In this document: positions 26,589-35,590 of the stretch, in pieces
Position numbering within the stretch: position 1 is the stretch's first letter
Layout of the letters: each line of letters begins with the position of its first letter
Origin: an uncultured Alphaproteobacteria bacterium
GTDB lineage: Bacteria; Pseudomonadota; Alphaproteobacteria; Rhizobiales; Ancalomicrobiaceae
Length of the DNA stretch: 61,869 nt
NCBI GenBank assembly: GCA_937892955.1
Contig: CALBKH010000030.1
Span: forward strand, 1-61,869
Direction: 5' to 3'
The notes under the pieces: generated by a model
What the model saw: only the letters and a program-made list of their open reading frames with translations
Databases searched by the model: none
Told to the model about the DNA's origin: nothing
Program-made: the position numbers and the translations under genes

Positions 26589-27548
26589 TCACCCGACGAC
26601 GAGGTTGCGCGGGTTTCCGGCGACGAAGGCTTCGATGTTGTCGATCATCTGATCGGCCAGCACCTGCTGCGCCTCGATCGACGCCCAGGCGGTGTGCGGC
26701 GTGACGATGACGTTCGGCCGCTGCGCCAGCCGCATGATCGGCGCGTCCATCGGCGGCGGTTCCGGCAGGGTGACGTCGAGACCGGCGGCCGAGACCAGCC
26801 CCTCGTCGAGGGCGCGTTCGAGGTCGACCTCGTCGACGAGACCACCCCGCGCCGTGTTGACGACGATCGGCCGCCGCTTCATCCGCCGGAACTCCGGCAT
26901 CGCCACCAGCCCGCGCGTCTCCGCGGTCAACGGGCAGTGGAAGGTGAGGACGTCGGCGGTCTCGATCGCCTCGTCGAAGGACACGCGGCCCGGGCCGCCG
27001 TCGCGAGCGCCCTTGCGCCCGACGAAGACCACGTCCATGCCGAAGGCGCGGCCGAGTTCGGCGACGCGGCCGCCGAGCGAGCCCGAACCGAAGACCGCGA
27101 GCCGGCGGCCGGCGAGATCGGTGATCGGGTAGGTGAAGTAGCTGAACTGCTCGGCCTGTTGCCACCCTCCGCCGAGCACGTCGGCGCGATAGGGCACGAT
27201 CGAGCGGGCGAGCGCCAGGATCAGCGCGAAGGTGTGCTCCGGCACGGTCGTCGTCGCGTAGCCGCGAATGTTGGCGACGGCGACGCCGTGGGCGGCGGCG
27301 GCCTGCTTGTCGATACAGTCGGTGCCGGTCGCCGCCATGGCGATCAGCTTCAGGTCCGGCAACGCCGCGAAGGTGTCGGCGCCGATGTTCACCTTGTTGA
27401 CGATCAGGATCGAGGCGCCTTTCGCCCGCTCGATCACCTGATCGGCCCTCGTCTTCGGATACTCCTCCCAGTCGTGGGCGAAGTCCGGCCGGCGCACCCG
27501 CACCGCGGGCGCGAGCGTGTCGCGTTCGAGGAAGACGATGCGCTGCAT
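26589..27548 (-). CDS. D-2-hydroxyacid dehydrogenase (glycerate/hydroxypyruvate type)
   Basis: 319 residues. The NAD-binding fold has FGSGSLGGRVAELGRAFG (about 150-167). Catalytic Arg lies in VNTARGGLVDE, Glu in LPEPPPMDAP and His in TPHTAWASIEA. It resembles HprA-type glycerate dehydrogenases that reduce hydroxypyruvate or glyoxylate; specificity cannot be read from sequence. AGGAGG lies before the ATG. The ridA-like gene just upstream on the same strand ends 77 bases away, and the two may be cotranscribed. Confidence 0.86.
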   Translation of the reverse strand: MQRIVFLERDTLAPAVRVRRPDFAHDWEEYPKTRADQVIERAKGASILIVNKVNIGADTFAALPDLKLIAMAATGTDCIDKQAAAAHGVAVANIRGYATTTVPEHTFALILALARSIVPYRADVLGGGWQQAEQFSYFTYPITDLAGRRLAVFGSGSLGGRVAELGRAFGMDVVFVGRKGARDGGPGRVSFDEAIETADVLTFHCPLTAETRGLVAMPEFRRMKRRPIVVNTARGGLVDEVDLERALDEGLVSAAGLDVTLPEPPPMDAPIMRLAQRPNVIVTPHTAWASIEAQQVLADQMIDNIEAFVAGNPRNLVVG

Positions 27549-27625
27549 TCACGCCTCCTGGCGTCGGAGCCGATCGGACGAGGGCGACGTCGCGGCCGCG
27601 TCTCCACGGCCGCGACGATGCGGGA

Positions 27626-27976
27626 TCAGATCGCCGCGATCACCGCGATCTCGACCTTGTAGACCCGCGCCGCGAGGTTCGCCTCGACGGTGGCGCGCGC
27701 CGGCGTGGCGCCGGGGACGACCCAGACGTCCCACTGGGCGTTCATCTCGGCGAAGGTGGCGATGTCCGAGAGATAGATCGTGGCGGAGAGGAGCTTCGAC
27801 TTGTCGGTGCCGGCCTGGGCGAGCAGCGCGTCGATCTGGGCGAGGATCTGGCGGGTCTGTTCGCCGACCGACGCGCCATCCGGGTTCGCCGCGACCTGAC
27901 CGGCGAGATAGACGGTGTTGCCGTGGACCACGGCCTGGGACATGCGCGGACCGACCTCGATGCGGGTGATGCTCAT
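27626..27976 (-). CDS. RidA (YjgF/YER057c/UK114) family protein
   Basis: 116 residues. The conserved Arg lies in PGATPARATVEANLAARVYKVEI, the RidA active-site strand, and the N-terminal VHGNTVYLAGQVAANP matches the family. RidA proteins hydrolyse reactive enamine/imine intermediates such as 2-aminoacrylate. This version is of the RutC-like subfamilies, so deamination of a different imine is possible. Starts at 27976 after GAGGAAGAAG. Confidence 0.85.
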   Translation of the reverse strand: MSITRIEVGPRMSQAVVHGNTVYLAGQVAANPDGASVGEQTRQILAQIDALLAQAGTDKSKLLSATIYLSDIATFAEMNAQWDVWVVPGATPARATVEANLAARVYKVEIAVIAAI

Positions 27977-28118
27977 TCTTCTTCCTCGATCGTCTCGATG
28001 GGGTGGTGCCGCACCGGTCGAAACCGGCGTTCGAACGGCGCGAAGGCGGTGATCCTAACCACCACGGTCGATTTGTCGAGGAAGCGGTCGGAGAATGGCC
28101 GAGCGCGTGACGAATGCC

Positions 28119-30383
28119 TCAGGGGCGCTTCCCGGGCTTCGCCGCTTCATCCCGATCGACGCAAGGGATCGGCGCCGCCCACGGCGGCACTTTCGAACCC
28201 GAGGTCACCTCGAGATCGGTGAAGGCCTCCGCCGTCGCGTCCTTGCCGGCGAAGACGCGGAAGGTGCCCGGCTCGACCACGTAGGAGCCGTCCTCGACGT
28301 GGAAGCCGAGAGAGGCGATGCGGATCGGCACCGCGACCTCGCGCGTCTCGCCCGGCGCCAGATCGACCTGAGCGTAACCCTTCAACTCGCGCGACGGACG
28401 CGACCGCGAGGCGATGACGTCGTTGACATAGACCTGCACCGTCTCGCGCACCGCCATCCGGCCCGAATTGGTCACCGAGACGACGACCTTCACCGTGTCC
28501 TCCGCCTTCGCCGTCGCCTTGTCGAGGCGCGGGGCGGAGACGGTGGTCGTGCCGTAGGAGAGGCCGTAGCCGAAGGGGAAACGCGGCGTCCAGGCGATGT
28601 CGATGTACTTGTTGGTCCACTTGTCGTCGGCGCTCGCCGGCCGTCCGGTGGGCAGCCGGTCGTAGGAGAGCGGCAACTGGCCGGTCGAGCGCGGCCACGT
28701 CAGCGGCAGTCGCGCCGACGGCGAGACGTCGCCGAACAGCACCTCGGCCGCGCCGATCGCCCCGTAGGTGCCGGGAAACCACACCATGGCGATGGCGTCG
28801 ACCTTGTCGATGATGGTCTCGACCAGCATCGGCCGGCCACCGGTCAGCAGCACCACGACGGGTTTGCCGGTCGCCGCCAGAGCCTCGACCAGCTTCACCT
28901 GCGGAGCCGAGAGGGCGAGATCGGCACGCGCCGCCGCCTCGCCCGATTCCTCGTAGGTCTCGCCGACCACGACGACGATCACGTCGGCCTCGCCCGCCGC
29001 CTTCGCGGCGTCCGCGATGGTCGCCTCGTCGGTCTCGGCCGGGAAACGGCAGGCGCCGCACGCCGCGAGATAGTCGACGCTCGCCCCGGCCTTCGCCGCC
29101 CGTTCGGTGATGGCGGCGCGCAGCGTGACGATGTCGCCCATCTGGCTCAGCGCCGGATGCGGCCCCATGTGGTCGCGCGGGCTGTCGGCGAGCCCGCCGA
29201 CGACCGCCAGACGCTTGACCCCGGCGAGCGGCAACCGGTCCTTCGGATTGTGGAGGAGCAGGGTGGTCCGCCGTCCCATCTCGATCGCGATCTCGCGCCC
29301 GCGCCGGTCGAGCTTCGCCTGGGCCGCCTTCGCCGCCTCCGGATCGAGATGCATGCGCTTCTCCAGATCCGCCTCGAACTTGACCCTCAGCACCCGGCGC
29401 ACCGCCTCGTCGAGCCGCGCCTTCGACACCTTCCCCTGCGCGATCGCCGTCGGCAGGTACTTGCGGAAGAAGTCCGACGCCATGTCGAGATCGACACCGG
29501 CGTTGAAGGTGGCGACGGTGAGATCGAGCGGATCCGGCGACAGGCCGTGGTTCTTGAGCTGATCGATCGCCCCCCAATCGGAGGTGACGAGGCCGCGGAA
29601 CTTCATGTCGCGCCGCAGGATGTCGTCGAGCAGATGGCGGTTGGCGGTCGCCGGCACGCCGTTGAAGGCGTTGAACGACGACATCACCGTCTGCGCCCCG
29701 GCGGCGATCGCCGCGCGGAACGGCGGCAACACCCGGTCGCGCAGGAACGGCTCGCCCATCTCCACCGCGTCGTAGTCGCGCCCACCTTCGCCGAAGCCGT
29801 AGGCGACGAAGTGCTTCGCCGTGGCGACGAGCCCTCCGGCGCGCAGTCCCTCGACCCGCGCTCCGGCGAGACAGGAGGCGAGATGGACATCCTCGCCGGC
29901 GCCCTCGACGACGCGGCCCCAACGCGGATCGCGATTGAGGTCGACCATCGGCGCATAGGTCCAGTTGGTGCCGGCGGCGACGGATTCGAGCGCCGCCTGT
30001 TCCGACGCCGCCCGGTTGAGAGCGAGGTCGAACGAGGCCGCCTGTCCGAGCGGCGGCACGAACAGCGTGCGGTTGCCGTAGATGATGTCGGTGCCGTGCA
30101 GCAGCGGGATCTTCAGTCGCGACTTGCGCCAGGCGGCGAGCACCTTGGCGAACTCCGGCGCGGTGCCGAAGTTCATGACGTTGCCGTAGGCGCCGGAGGT
30201 GACCTTGTCGTAGTCGAAGACTTCGGCGATCGAGGCGAGGGTGACCTGCCCGATCTTGTCCTCGAGCGTCATCTTCCGCATCAAAGCGTCGATGCGCCGA
30301 TCGATCGCGTCGGCGTGCGCCTGCGACGCGAAGCCGGCGACGAGCGCCGCGGCGAGTGAGACCGCCGACCACCTCGGACTCAT
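28119..30383 (-). CDS. bglX: Secreted GH3 beta-glucosidase, BglX-like
   Basis: 754 residues. A signal peptide ends near residue 24 (SQAHA-DA). The GH3 N-terminal barrel has KIPLLHGTDIIYGNRTLF, the KHF substrate-binding motif (ATAKHFVAYG, about 188-197) and the nucleophile Asp269 in RGLVTSDWGAIDQ. The C-terminal sandwich (SVDYLAACG to VVVVVGETYEESGEA) and a terminal fibronectin-III-like domain follow. It probably trims cello- or laminari-oligosaccharides in the periplasm. ATG at 30383; an upstream ATG at 30425 lacks a ribosome site. Confidence 0.94.
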   Translation of the reverse strand: MSPRWSAVSLAAALVAGFASQAHADAIDRRIDALMRKMTLEDKIGQVTLASIAEVFDYDKVTSGAYGNVMNFGTAPEFAKVLAAWRKSRLKIPLLHGTDIIYGNRTLFVPPLGQAASFDLALNRAASEQAALESVAAGTNWTYAPMVDLNRDPRWGRVVEGAGEDVHLASCLAGARVEGLRAGGLVATAKHFVAYGFGEGGRDYDAVEMGEPFLRDRVLPPFRAAIAAGAQTVMSSFNAFNGVPATANRHLLDDILRRDMKFRGLVTSDWGAIDQLKNHGLSPDPLDLTVATFNAGVDLDMASDFFRKYLPTAIAQGKVSKARLDEAVRRVLRVKFEADLEKRMHLDPEAAKAAQAKLDRRGREIAIEMGRRTTLLLHNPKDRLPLAGVKRLAVVGGLADSPRDHMGPHPALSQMGDIVTLRAAITERAAKAGASVDYLAACGACRFPAETDEATIADAAKAAGEADVIVVVVGETYEESGEAAARADLALSAPQVKLVEALAATGKPVVVLLTGGRPMLVETIIDKVDAIAMVWFPGTYGAIGAAEVLFGDVSPSARLPLTWPRSTGQLPLSYDRLPTGRPASADDKWTNKYIDIAWTPRFPFGYGLSYGTTTVSAPRLDKATAKAEDTVKVVVSVTNSGRMAVRETVQVYVNDVIASRSRPSRELKGYAQVDLAPGETREVAVPIRIASLGFHVEDGSYVVEPGTFRVFAGKDATAEAFTDLEVTSGSKVPPWAAPIPCVDRDEAAKPGKRP

Positions 30384-30519
30384 GAACGTCCCCCGAAACC
30401 CGCGCCGCTTCGCGGTGCGTTCCATCCGACGCTCGTGTGTGCGATGCGCCGCCGGCCGGCAAGATGGTCGAACCCGATCTCGTCGGCAAGCGGCGCTCCG
30501 TCGTTCTCCTCGATCATGT

Positions 30520-31650
30520 TCAGCGGGGGGCCTTCCGCTTCTTGGCGCCGCTCTTGCCGCCCTTCTTCCCCTTCGTCGCCTTCTCCGCTTCGGTGTAGGC
30601 GGAGAGTTGCCCCTCCCGGTCCCAGTCGACCGAGAAGCACTTGGCGTAGTTCTCCTTGGAGATGGCCGGGTCGGTGGCGCATTCGTGGAACGGCACCAGA
30701 TCCTCGGCGTCGCGATAATAGGCGTAAGGGGCGATGAGGAAGCGCCCCGATCCGTCGGCGAGGCCGCCGTAGCGGTCGATCTTGCCCTTCATCTTGGGAT
30801 CGAAGGCGATGATCGCGTCGCGTAGCGTGTCGCCCTCGAGGAAGGCGTCGGGCAGCTGATCGAACGGTCCGTCGTAGGCGTTGTTGACCCGCGAATTGCC
30901 CTCGAACACGCCGATCAGGATCTTCCGGTCGGTGCGGCGGTCGATGTAGTAGGCGAAGCCCGAGCGCTTGCCGATCAGCGTGCGCCCGTTCTCGCGCGTC
31001 CCGAGGAACTCCTCGAGCGGCGGCCCGGTCTCGTCGAGGATGTAGTGGAAGACCTTGGCCTTCGGGTTCCACACCAGGAAGAAGCGCACGGCGCTGTCGT
31101 CGAACACCGGCCCGATGTAGGTCTCTTCGGGCAAGACGGCGTCCGGCGGCGGCTTCACCCCCTTCATGTCGTTGATCTCGAACAGCACCGAGCGCCCGTC
31201 GACCGTCATCCGGTAGAGGAAGGGCTCGACCTTCTCGAGCTTCACGCCCTGCTTCTCGTCGAGCAGCAGGTAGGACATCTGCGGCTCCTCGCGCCATTCC
31301 GAGAGATCCTCGAAATAGGCGAAATGCACCTTACCGGCGTCGCGGTCCTTGGCGTCGAGGCGGATGTTGCCGGCGAACTTCACGCCGCGGTGGAGGAAGG
31401 AGAAGTACCAGTAGCTCTCCGTCGGCCAGACCTTCACCCGGTCCGGCATTTGCGAGAACACCCAGGAGAACATCGCCCGCGTGTCGTCGATCGGCAACTC
31501 GCCGCTCCGCAACACGTCCTCGACGAAGCCCTGATGCGGCACGAGACGGGGCGGGGAGGGTCCCTCGGCGAGTGCCGGGGCGAGCCCGACGCCGAGGCCG
31601 AGAAGCAGTCCGAGCCCGAGAAATGCGGAACGCGGTGTGGCGATCGTCAT
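30520..31650 (-). CDS. Secreted protein of unknown function
   Basis: 376 residues, family not recognised. A signal peptide (residues 1-28, hydrophobic GLGLLLGLGVGLAPALA) precedes a soluble domain rich in Tyr, Trp and Asp. The C-terminal 15-20 residues are Lys-rich (KATKGKKGGKSGAKKRKA) and may bind acidic polymers. The only two cysteines (FHECATD and YAKCFSV) lie about 18 apart near the end and could form a disulfide. It lies between the GH3 glucosidase and the repeat protein, all on the - strand but with gaps over 100 bases. ATG at 31650. Confidence 0.75.
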   Translation of the reverse strand: MTIATPRSAFLGLGLLLGLGVGLAPALAEGPSPPRLVPHQGFVEDVLRSGELPIDDTRAMFSWVFSQMPDRVKVWPTESYWYFSFLHRGVKFAGNIRLDAKDRDAGKVHFAYFEDLSEWREEPQMSYLLLDEKQGVKLEKVEPFLYRMTVDGRSVLFEINDMKGVKPPPDAVLPEETYIGPVFDDSAVRFFLVWNPKAKVFHYILDETGPPLEEFLGTRENGRTLIGKRSGFAYYIDRRTDRKILIGVFEGNSRVNNAYDGPFDQLPDAFLEGDTLRDAIIAFDPKMKGKIDRYGGLADGSGRFLIAPYAYYRDAEDLVPFHECATDPAISKENYAKCFSVDWDREGQLSAYTEAEKATKGKKGGKSGAKKRKAPR

Positions 31651-31771
31651 GGTCGACCTCGCGAGATCTCCGGTCGTGACCGGTCGAGAATGCGACGGCC
31701 GCGGGTCGGTTGGCCCGCGGCCGTCTGGTTCGCTTCGGAACGGGTGCATTCACCCGTTCAGGGCAGGCGGA

Positions 31772-34501
31772 TCACCGGGGCTGCTGCGGCCGGAGGACCC
31801 GCTGACCGCCCATGGACCGCCCCGGCGTTTGCCGCTGGATCCGCGGGGTGGAACGCTGGACCCGTGGGGTGGAGCGCTGGACCCGTGGGGTGGAGCGCCG
31901 GACCCGCGGGGTGGAGCGCTGGACCCGTGGGGTGGAACGCTGGACCCGCGGGGTGGAACGCTGGACCCGCGGGGTGGTGCGGCGAACCGTGGGCGGACGG
32001 CGGACCGAACCGGCCGGGCGATGGACCGCGGTCGGCGGACGGCGGACCGATCCGGCCGGGCGATGCACCGCGGCCGGCGGCCGGCGGACCGAGCCCGGAG
32101 GCCGGTGGACCGACCCGACCGGACGATGGAGCGCGCCCGGCGGCCGGATCAACGAACCCGGAGGGCGGTGGACCGAGCCGGCGGGGCGATGCGCCGAGCC
32201 GAGCGGCCGATGTGTCGACCCGATCGGACGATGCGGGGTCATCCGCGGTCCGTGGACCGACCCACGCGGGACGTGGACCGAACCCGGCGGACGATGGATC
32301 GAACCGCGCGGTCTATGAACCGACCCGATCGGCCTGTGCAGCGAGCCGAGTGGCCGGTGGACCGAGCCGCGAGGCAGATGCACCGAACCCGGCGGACGAT
32401 GGATCGAACCGCGCGGTCGGTGGATCGAGCCGATCGGCCTGTGCAGCGAGCCGCGTGGGAAGTGCAGCGAACCGATCGGACGATGCGCCGAGCCGATCGG
32501 CCGGTGCCACGACCCGACCGGACGATGCAGCGGCCGGCTGGCCACCACGTCGTGCGACCGCCAACGATTGTGGCTTCTCAGCCGATCGTGGCTCCACCAC
32601 GGATTGTGCGAGGCGATGCGGTAGTGGCTCGACCGGGCTCCGTGCGACGCGATGGTCGCATGGGTGAGCACCGGGTCGTGACCTTCGATCACCGTCACCA
32701 CGCCGATCTGCGGCCGACGGATGACCGGCAGCAGTTCGGTGGAGCGCGGCGCCCGCGGCGCGTTGCAGATCGCGTAGATCGCGACGTCACCGATGTTGGT
32801 GGCGTCGTTGCGCACGAATTCCTCCTGGATTGGAGCGCCCGATCCGTCGAGGTTGCGGTCGGCGTCGATCATGTAGGACTGATCGGGGCCGGAGGCCACA
32901 TAGGGGACACCCTGTTGCGGATAGGCGGCGAAGGCACCGCTCGGCGCCAGTTCGCCCACCGCGTTCTCGGGCAGGCCCTGCAGGCCGTGGACTTCCGAAG
33001 GATCGGCACCCGCCGCGATCGCGGAGGCCGAGACGGCTTCTCCTTCTGCGCCATCCGGAGCGCGGCACGGACCGTCGGGCGAGCACAGGGCGTCGCCGGT
33101 GATCCACACGAACTGACCGGGGGCGTTGCGGTCGATGGTCGAGAAGTCGGTCTTGTAGCCGTAGCCGAAGGCCGCACCACCGGCGCTGCCCGCTCTCATG
33201 AAGGGCACGCCGTCCTTGTACCGATCGTAGAAGCCGACGTCGTAACGGCCGACCGGCTGCCAGCTGCCGGCCTGATCCATCTCGTAGCGCAGGGTGCGCG
33301 CTTCGTGTGGATAGGCGAAGGCTTCCGGCGTGCCGAGACCGAGGTTGCGATGGCCGCCGCGTTCGGAGACCAGCATCACCGGGGTGCTCGCGCATTCGTC
33401 GAAGGTGATGTCGGCGACCGGCCGGCTGTAACCGGCGCGGCCGACGTCCTTCGCCTCGACGAAGAAGTCGGGCAGCACGAATTCGCGGCGGACGTCTTCC
33501 GCGTCGAAAGCGCCGTCGAACGTCAGACCGACCGACCACACCGCACTACGCTTGTCGGTTTCGTCGGCCCCGTCCCAGTTCGCACCGGCACCCGGGCCGC
33601 TCCACACCGCGTAGTAGAGGCGGCGATCGGTCGACCCCGGCGCCACTCGGACGCCGACACCCCAGATCCGCCGTCCGGACGGGGCGAGGTTCCAGCACGC
33701 CGGGGTCTTGTCGAACGGACCGGCGGCGCAGTCGCTCATCTTGGCCCGCGACGCCGGGTCGAAGGCGATCGGCGGCAGGCTGCTGCTCTGTCCGCTCTCC
33801 ACATCGGTGAACCTGGCGCGACCGGCGGTCCCGTGATCCCAGTATCCGAGGTCGACACCGGAGGTGGCGTCGATCCGATGGATCATGCCCGTCTCCATGT
33901 CGGAGACGTAGATCATCGAGATGGTCTTGTCGTAGGCCATGTTGCCGAGGCTCGCGCCGCTGTTCGACCGGCCGTTGAGCCGGACGTCGGCGAAGGGCTG
34001 CGCCCGTCCACCGGCGGCGTCGATCCGCCAGATGGTTCCCGGACCACCGCCGGGACCCCACATGCCGGGCATCCACTGTCCACCCTGGACGGTGTGGAGG
34101 CCGAAGGCCGAGGTGGCGGAGAGATAGATGTTCGGCGGGCTGGCGCCGTCGAGCACCACGCCGAAGACCTGGCCGACTTCGGCGGCGGTCACCGGCCTGT
34201 GTTGCGGTTCGTCCACCCAGTGCTCACCCTGCGGCGGGCGGCCGGGGGAACGGATGTCGACGATGCTGCCGACGGTGCCGGAGGGGTTGATCGCGGCTCC
34301 GGCCGCTCCGGCGCTCACGCCGGAGAAGCGAGTGAGAAAGGCCTCTCCGGGCTGCATCGTCTGTTGCGCCCACACGGCCGTGGTCGTGAGGCAGATCACC
34401 GCGAGCGAAATCGTCGAAGCCAGTATCGGCCTCGTTCGTCGCTGTGTCGAATGAATGGCGGCGGAAGTGGAGCCCCGCCACGAGCTCATCGCTTCGGGCA
34501 T
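31772..34501 (-). CDS. Secreted protein with His/Arg/Pro-rich hexad-heptad repeat tail
   Basis: 909 residues. Residues 1-45 hold a basic stretch and hydrophobic signal (TRPILASTISLAVICLTTT-AVWAQ). Residues 45-615 form an apparently globular domain, possibly a beta-propeller, with repeated GxIWRIDAAGG, GMIHRIDATSG and YVSDMETG elements. From about 617 the chain is pure repeat: six SHxxxx hexads, about 26 HRPxGSx heptads, then about eight QRSTPRV heptads, ending RPQQPR. The ATG at 34501 is chosen because AAGGAGAC precedes it at ideal spacing; longer upstream starts lack this. No family was recognised. The tail is strongly basic and may bind polysaccharide, nucleic acid or metal. Confidence 0.82.
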   Translation of the reverse strand: MPEAMSSWRGSTSAAIHSTQRRTRPILASTISLAVICLTTTAVWAQQTMQPGEAFLTRFSGVSAGAAGAAINPSGTVGSIVDIRSPGRPPQGEHWVDEPQHRPVTAAEVGQVFGVVLDGASPPNIYLSATSAFGLHTVQGGQWMPGMWGPGGGPGTIWRIDAAGGRAQPFADVRLNGRSNSGASLGNMAYDKTISMIYVSDMETGMIHRIDATSGVDLGYWDHGTAGRARFTDVESGQSSSLPPIAFDPASRAKMSDCAAGPFDKTPACWNLAPSGRRIWGVGVRVAPGSTDRRLYYAVWSGPGAGANWDGADETDKRSAVWSVGLTFDGAFDAEDVRREFVLPDFFVEAKDVGRAGYSRPVADITFDECASTPVMLVSERGGHRNLGLGTPEAFAYPHEARTLRYEMDQAGSWQPVGRYDVGFYDRYKDGVPFMRAGSAGGAAFGYGYKTDFSTIDRNAPGQFVWITGDALCSPDGPCRAPDGAEGEAVSASAIAAGADPSEVHGLQGLPENAVGELAPSGAFAAYPQQGVPYVASGPDQSYMIDADRNLDGSGAPIQEEFVRNDATNIGDVAIYAICNAPRAPRSTELLPVIRRPQIGVVTVIEGHDPVLTHATIASHGARSSHYRIASHNPWWSHDRLRSHNRWRSHDVVASRPLHRPVGSWHRPIGSAHRPIGSLHFPRGSLHRPIGSIHRPRGSIHRPPGSVHLPRGSVHRPLGSLHRPIGSVHRPRGSIHRPPGSVHVPRGSVHGPRMTPHRPIGSTHRPLGSAHRPAGSVHRPPGSLIRPPGALHRPVGSVHRPPGSVRRPPAAVHRPAGSVRRPPTAVHRPAGSVRRPPTVRRTTPRVQRSTPRVQRSTPRVQRSTPRVRRSTPRVQRSTPRVQRSTPRIQRQTPGRSMGGQRVLRPQQPR
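31830..32650. repeat. Tandem 18-bp and 21-bp coding repeats
   Basis: This DNA encodes the repeat tail. At 31830-31995 the 21-bp units (GTGGAGCGCTGGACCCGTGG and near-copies on the + strand) are almost identical, suggesting recent expansion. At 31995-32540 the units are more diverged 21-mers, and at 32540-32650 the period falls to 18. All periods are multiples of three, which keeps every reading frame open and explains the long spurious frames on the other strand. Confidence 0.88.
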
Positions 34502-34693
34502 GTTCGTCTCCTTCCACATGTCGCGTCGTTCTGATCTTGATTTCTGCGACTTTTCTATTTTCGACCCTCGAGGCCACTTTTGTCGATAGGGAGTTGCACC
34601 GACCCCGTGAACCCTGGAAAGCGCCGCAATTCCTACAGGTTGACTGAAATTGTACGAAACACCGACCATCAGGGTCGGTAATTTGAGCCATCG

Positions 34694-34915
34694 TCAATAA
34701 TGCGGAGGTGGCGGCTCCGGCGGCGCCACGGCGTCGAGCCGTCCTTCCGCCTCGCGCATCTGGTCGGTCAGTCGCGACAGCTGGCGCGACAGCTCCTCGA
34801 TCCGCCGCCACTGATCGAGCACGACCCGGTCGAGATCGGCGATGGTGCGCTCCTGGTGGGCGAGAGCCGCCTCCACCGTTTCGAGACGGCGGGTGAGGGC
34901 TTCGTCGTCGCTCAT
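34694..34915 (-). CDS. slyX: SlyX-like coiled-coil protein
   Basis: 73 residues, nearly all one coiled coil (LETVEAALAHQERTIADLDR, then WRRIEELSRQLSRLTDQM), ending with the typical SlyX tail PPEPPPPHY. SlyX proteins are widespread in Proteobacteria; their role is unknown. It lies 46 bases after the deformylase-like gene on the same strand. Confidence 0.9.
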   Translation of the reverse strand: MSDDEALTRRLETVEAALAHQERTIADLDRVVLDQWRRIEELSRQLSRLTDQMREAEGRLDAVAPPEPPPPHY

Positions 34916-34961
34916 GTCTTTCTCCTTCGTCGCGCCGCCGGTCGGCCGATGCGTCCGGTGG

Positions 34962-35474
34962 TCACGATCCGCGACCCGCCTGACGGCGAGCCTTGTCCCA
35001 TCGCTTGTTCGCCCGGTCGCGCTTCAGCTGCGACAGCCGGTCGAGCCAGAAGATGCCGTCGAGTTGGTCGATCTCGTGTTGCAGGCAGACGGCGAGGAAA
35101 CCGTCCGCCTCCTCCTCGTGACGAACGCCGGCGAGGTCCTGGAAGGCGATGCGCATCCGCGCCGAGCGTTCGACCTCTTCGACGATCCCCGGCATCGACA
35201 CGCTGCCTTCCACGTGTCGGTTGGTGTCGCCCGACGCCTCGATCACCCGCGGGTTGACATAGACCCGGACCCCGTCCTCGGCCGAGAGCTCCAGCACCAC
35301 CACGCGCCGCATCACCCCGATGTGCGGCCCGGTGATGCCGACCCCGGGCGCCGCCCGCATCGTGTCGAGGAGATCGCCGGCGAGGGTCGCGAGTTCGGCG
35401 TCGAACGTCTCCACCTCCGCCGCCCGGGTCTTCAGGCACGGGTCGGGGTGGGTCACGATCGAGCGTACCGCCAT
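34962..35474 (-). CDS. Peptide-deformylase-like protein with altered metal motifs
   Basis: 170 residues with the peptide deformylase fold from end to end, but all three catalytic motifs deviate. Motif 1 (GxGxAAxQ) reads GVGITGPH at 44-51. Motif 2 (EGCLS) reads EGSVS, with Ser91 in place of the metal-ligand Cys. Motif 3 (HExxH) reads HEIDQ at 133-137, with Gln in place of the second His. Removal of the N-terminal formyl group is therefore doubtful. It may be a catalytically dead or repurposed paralogue. Start at 35474; an upstream ATG at 35534 is possible. Confidence 0.85.
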   Translation of the reverse strand: MAVRSIVTHPDPCLKTRAAEVETFDAELATLAGDLLDTMRAAPGVGITGPHIGVMRRVVVLELSAEDGVRVYVNPRVIEASGDTNRHVEGSVSMPGIVEEVERSARMRIAFQDLAGVRHEEEADGFLAVCLQHEIDQLDGIFWLDRLSQLKRDRANKRWDKARRQAGRGS

Positions 35475-35590
35475 GCCTCTCCCTCCGCCGCGAACCGCCG
35501 GCCGAAGGTGGTCGAAGCCCGCGATGTTGTCCACCGCCGGCTTCGCAGGAGAAGCGGAGGGGGACGGCGGTGAACCGGTTCCCCTCGTGT

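Noticed and set aside
28095..30489. Frames of over 750 codons on both strands around the GH3 gene
   Set aside because: Only the - strand frame 28119-30383 has GH3 motifs and a signal peptide; the others lack domains.
31830..32650. A CRISPR-like tandem array
   Set aside because: The units are adjacent without spacers, in multiples of three, and code for a repeat protein tail; no cas genes are present.
31637..34534. A 965-codon open frame on the + strand opposite the repeat protein
   Set aside because: It is a shadow: the 21-bp period keeps all frames open, its product is Arg/Gly/Asp-rich with no domain, and the - strand frame has a signal peptide and a good ribosome site.
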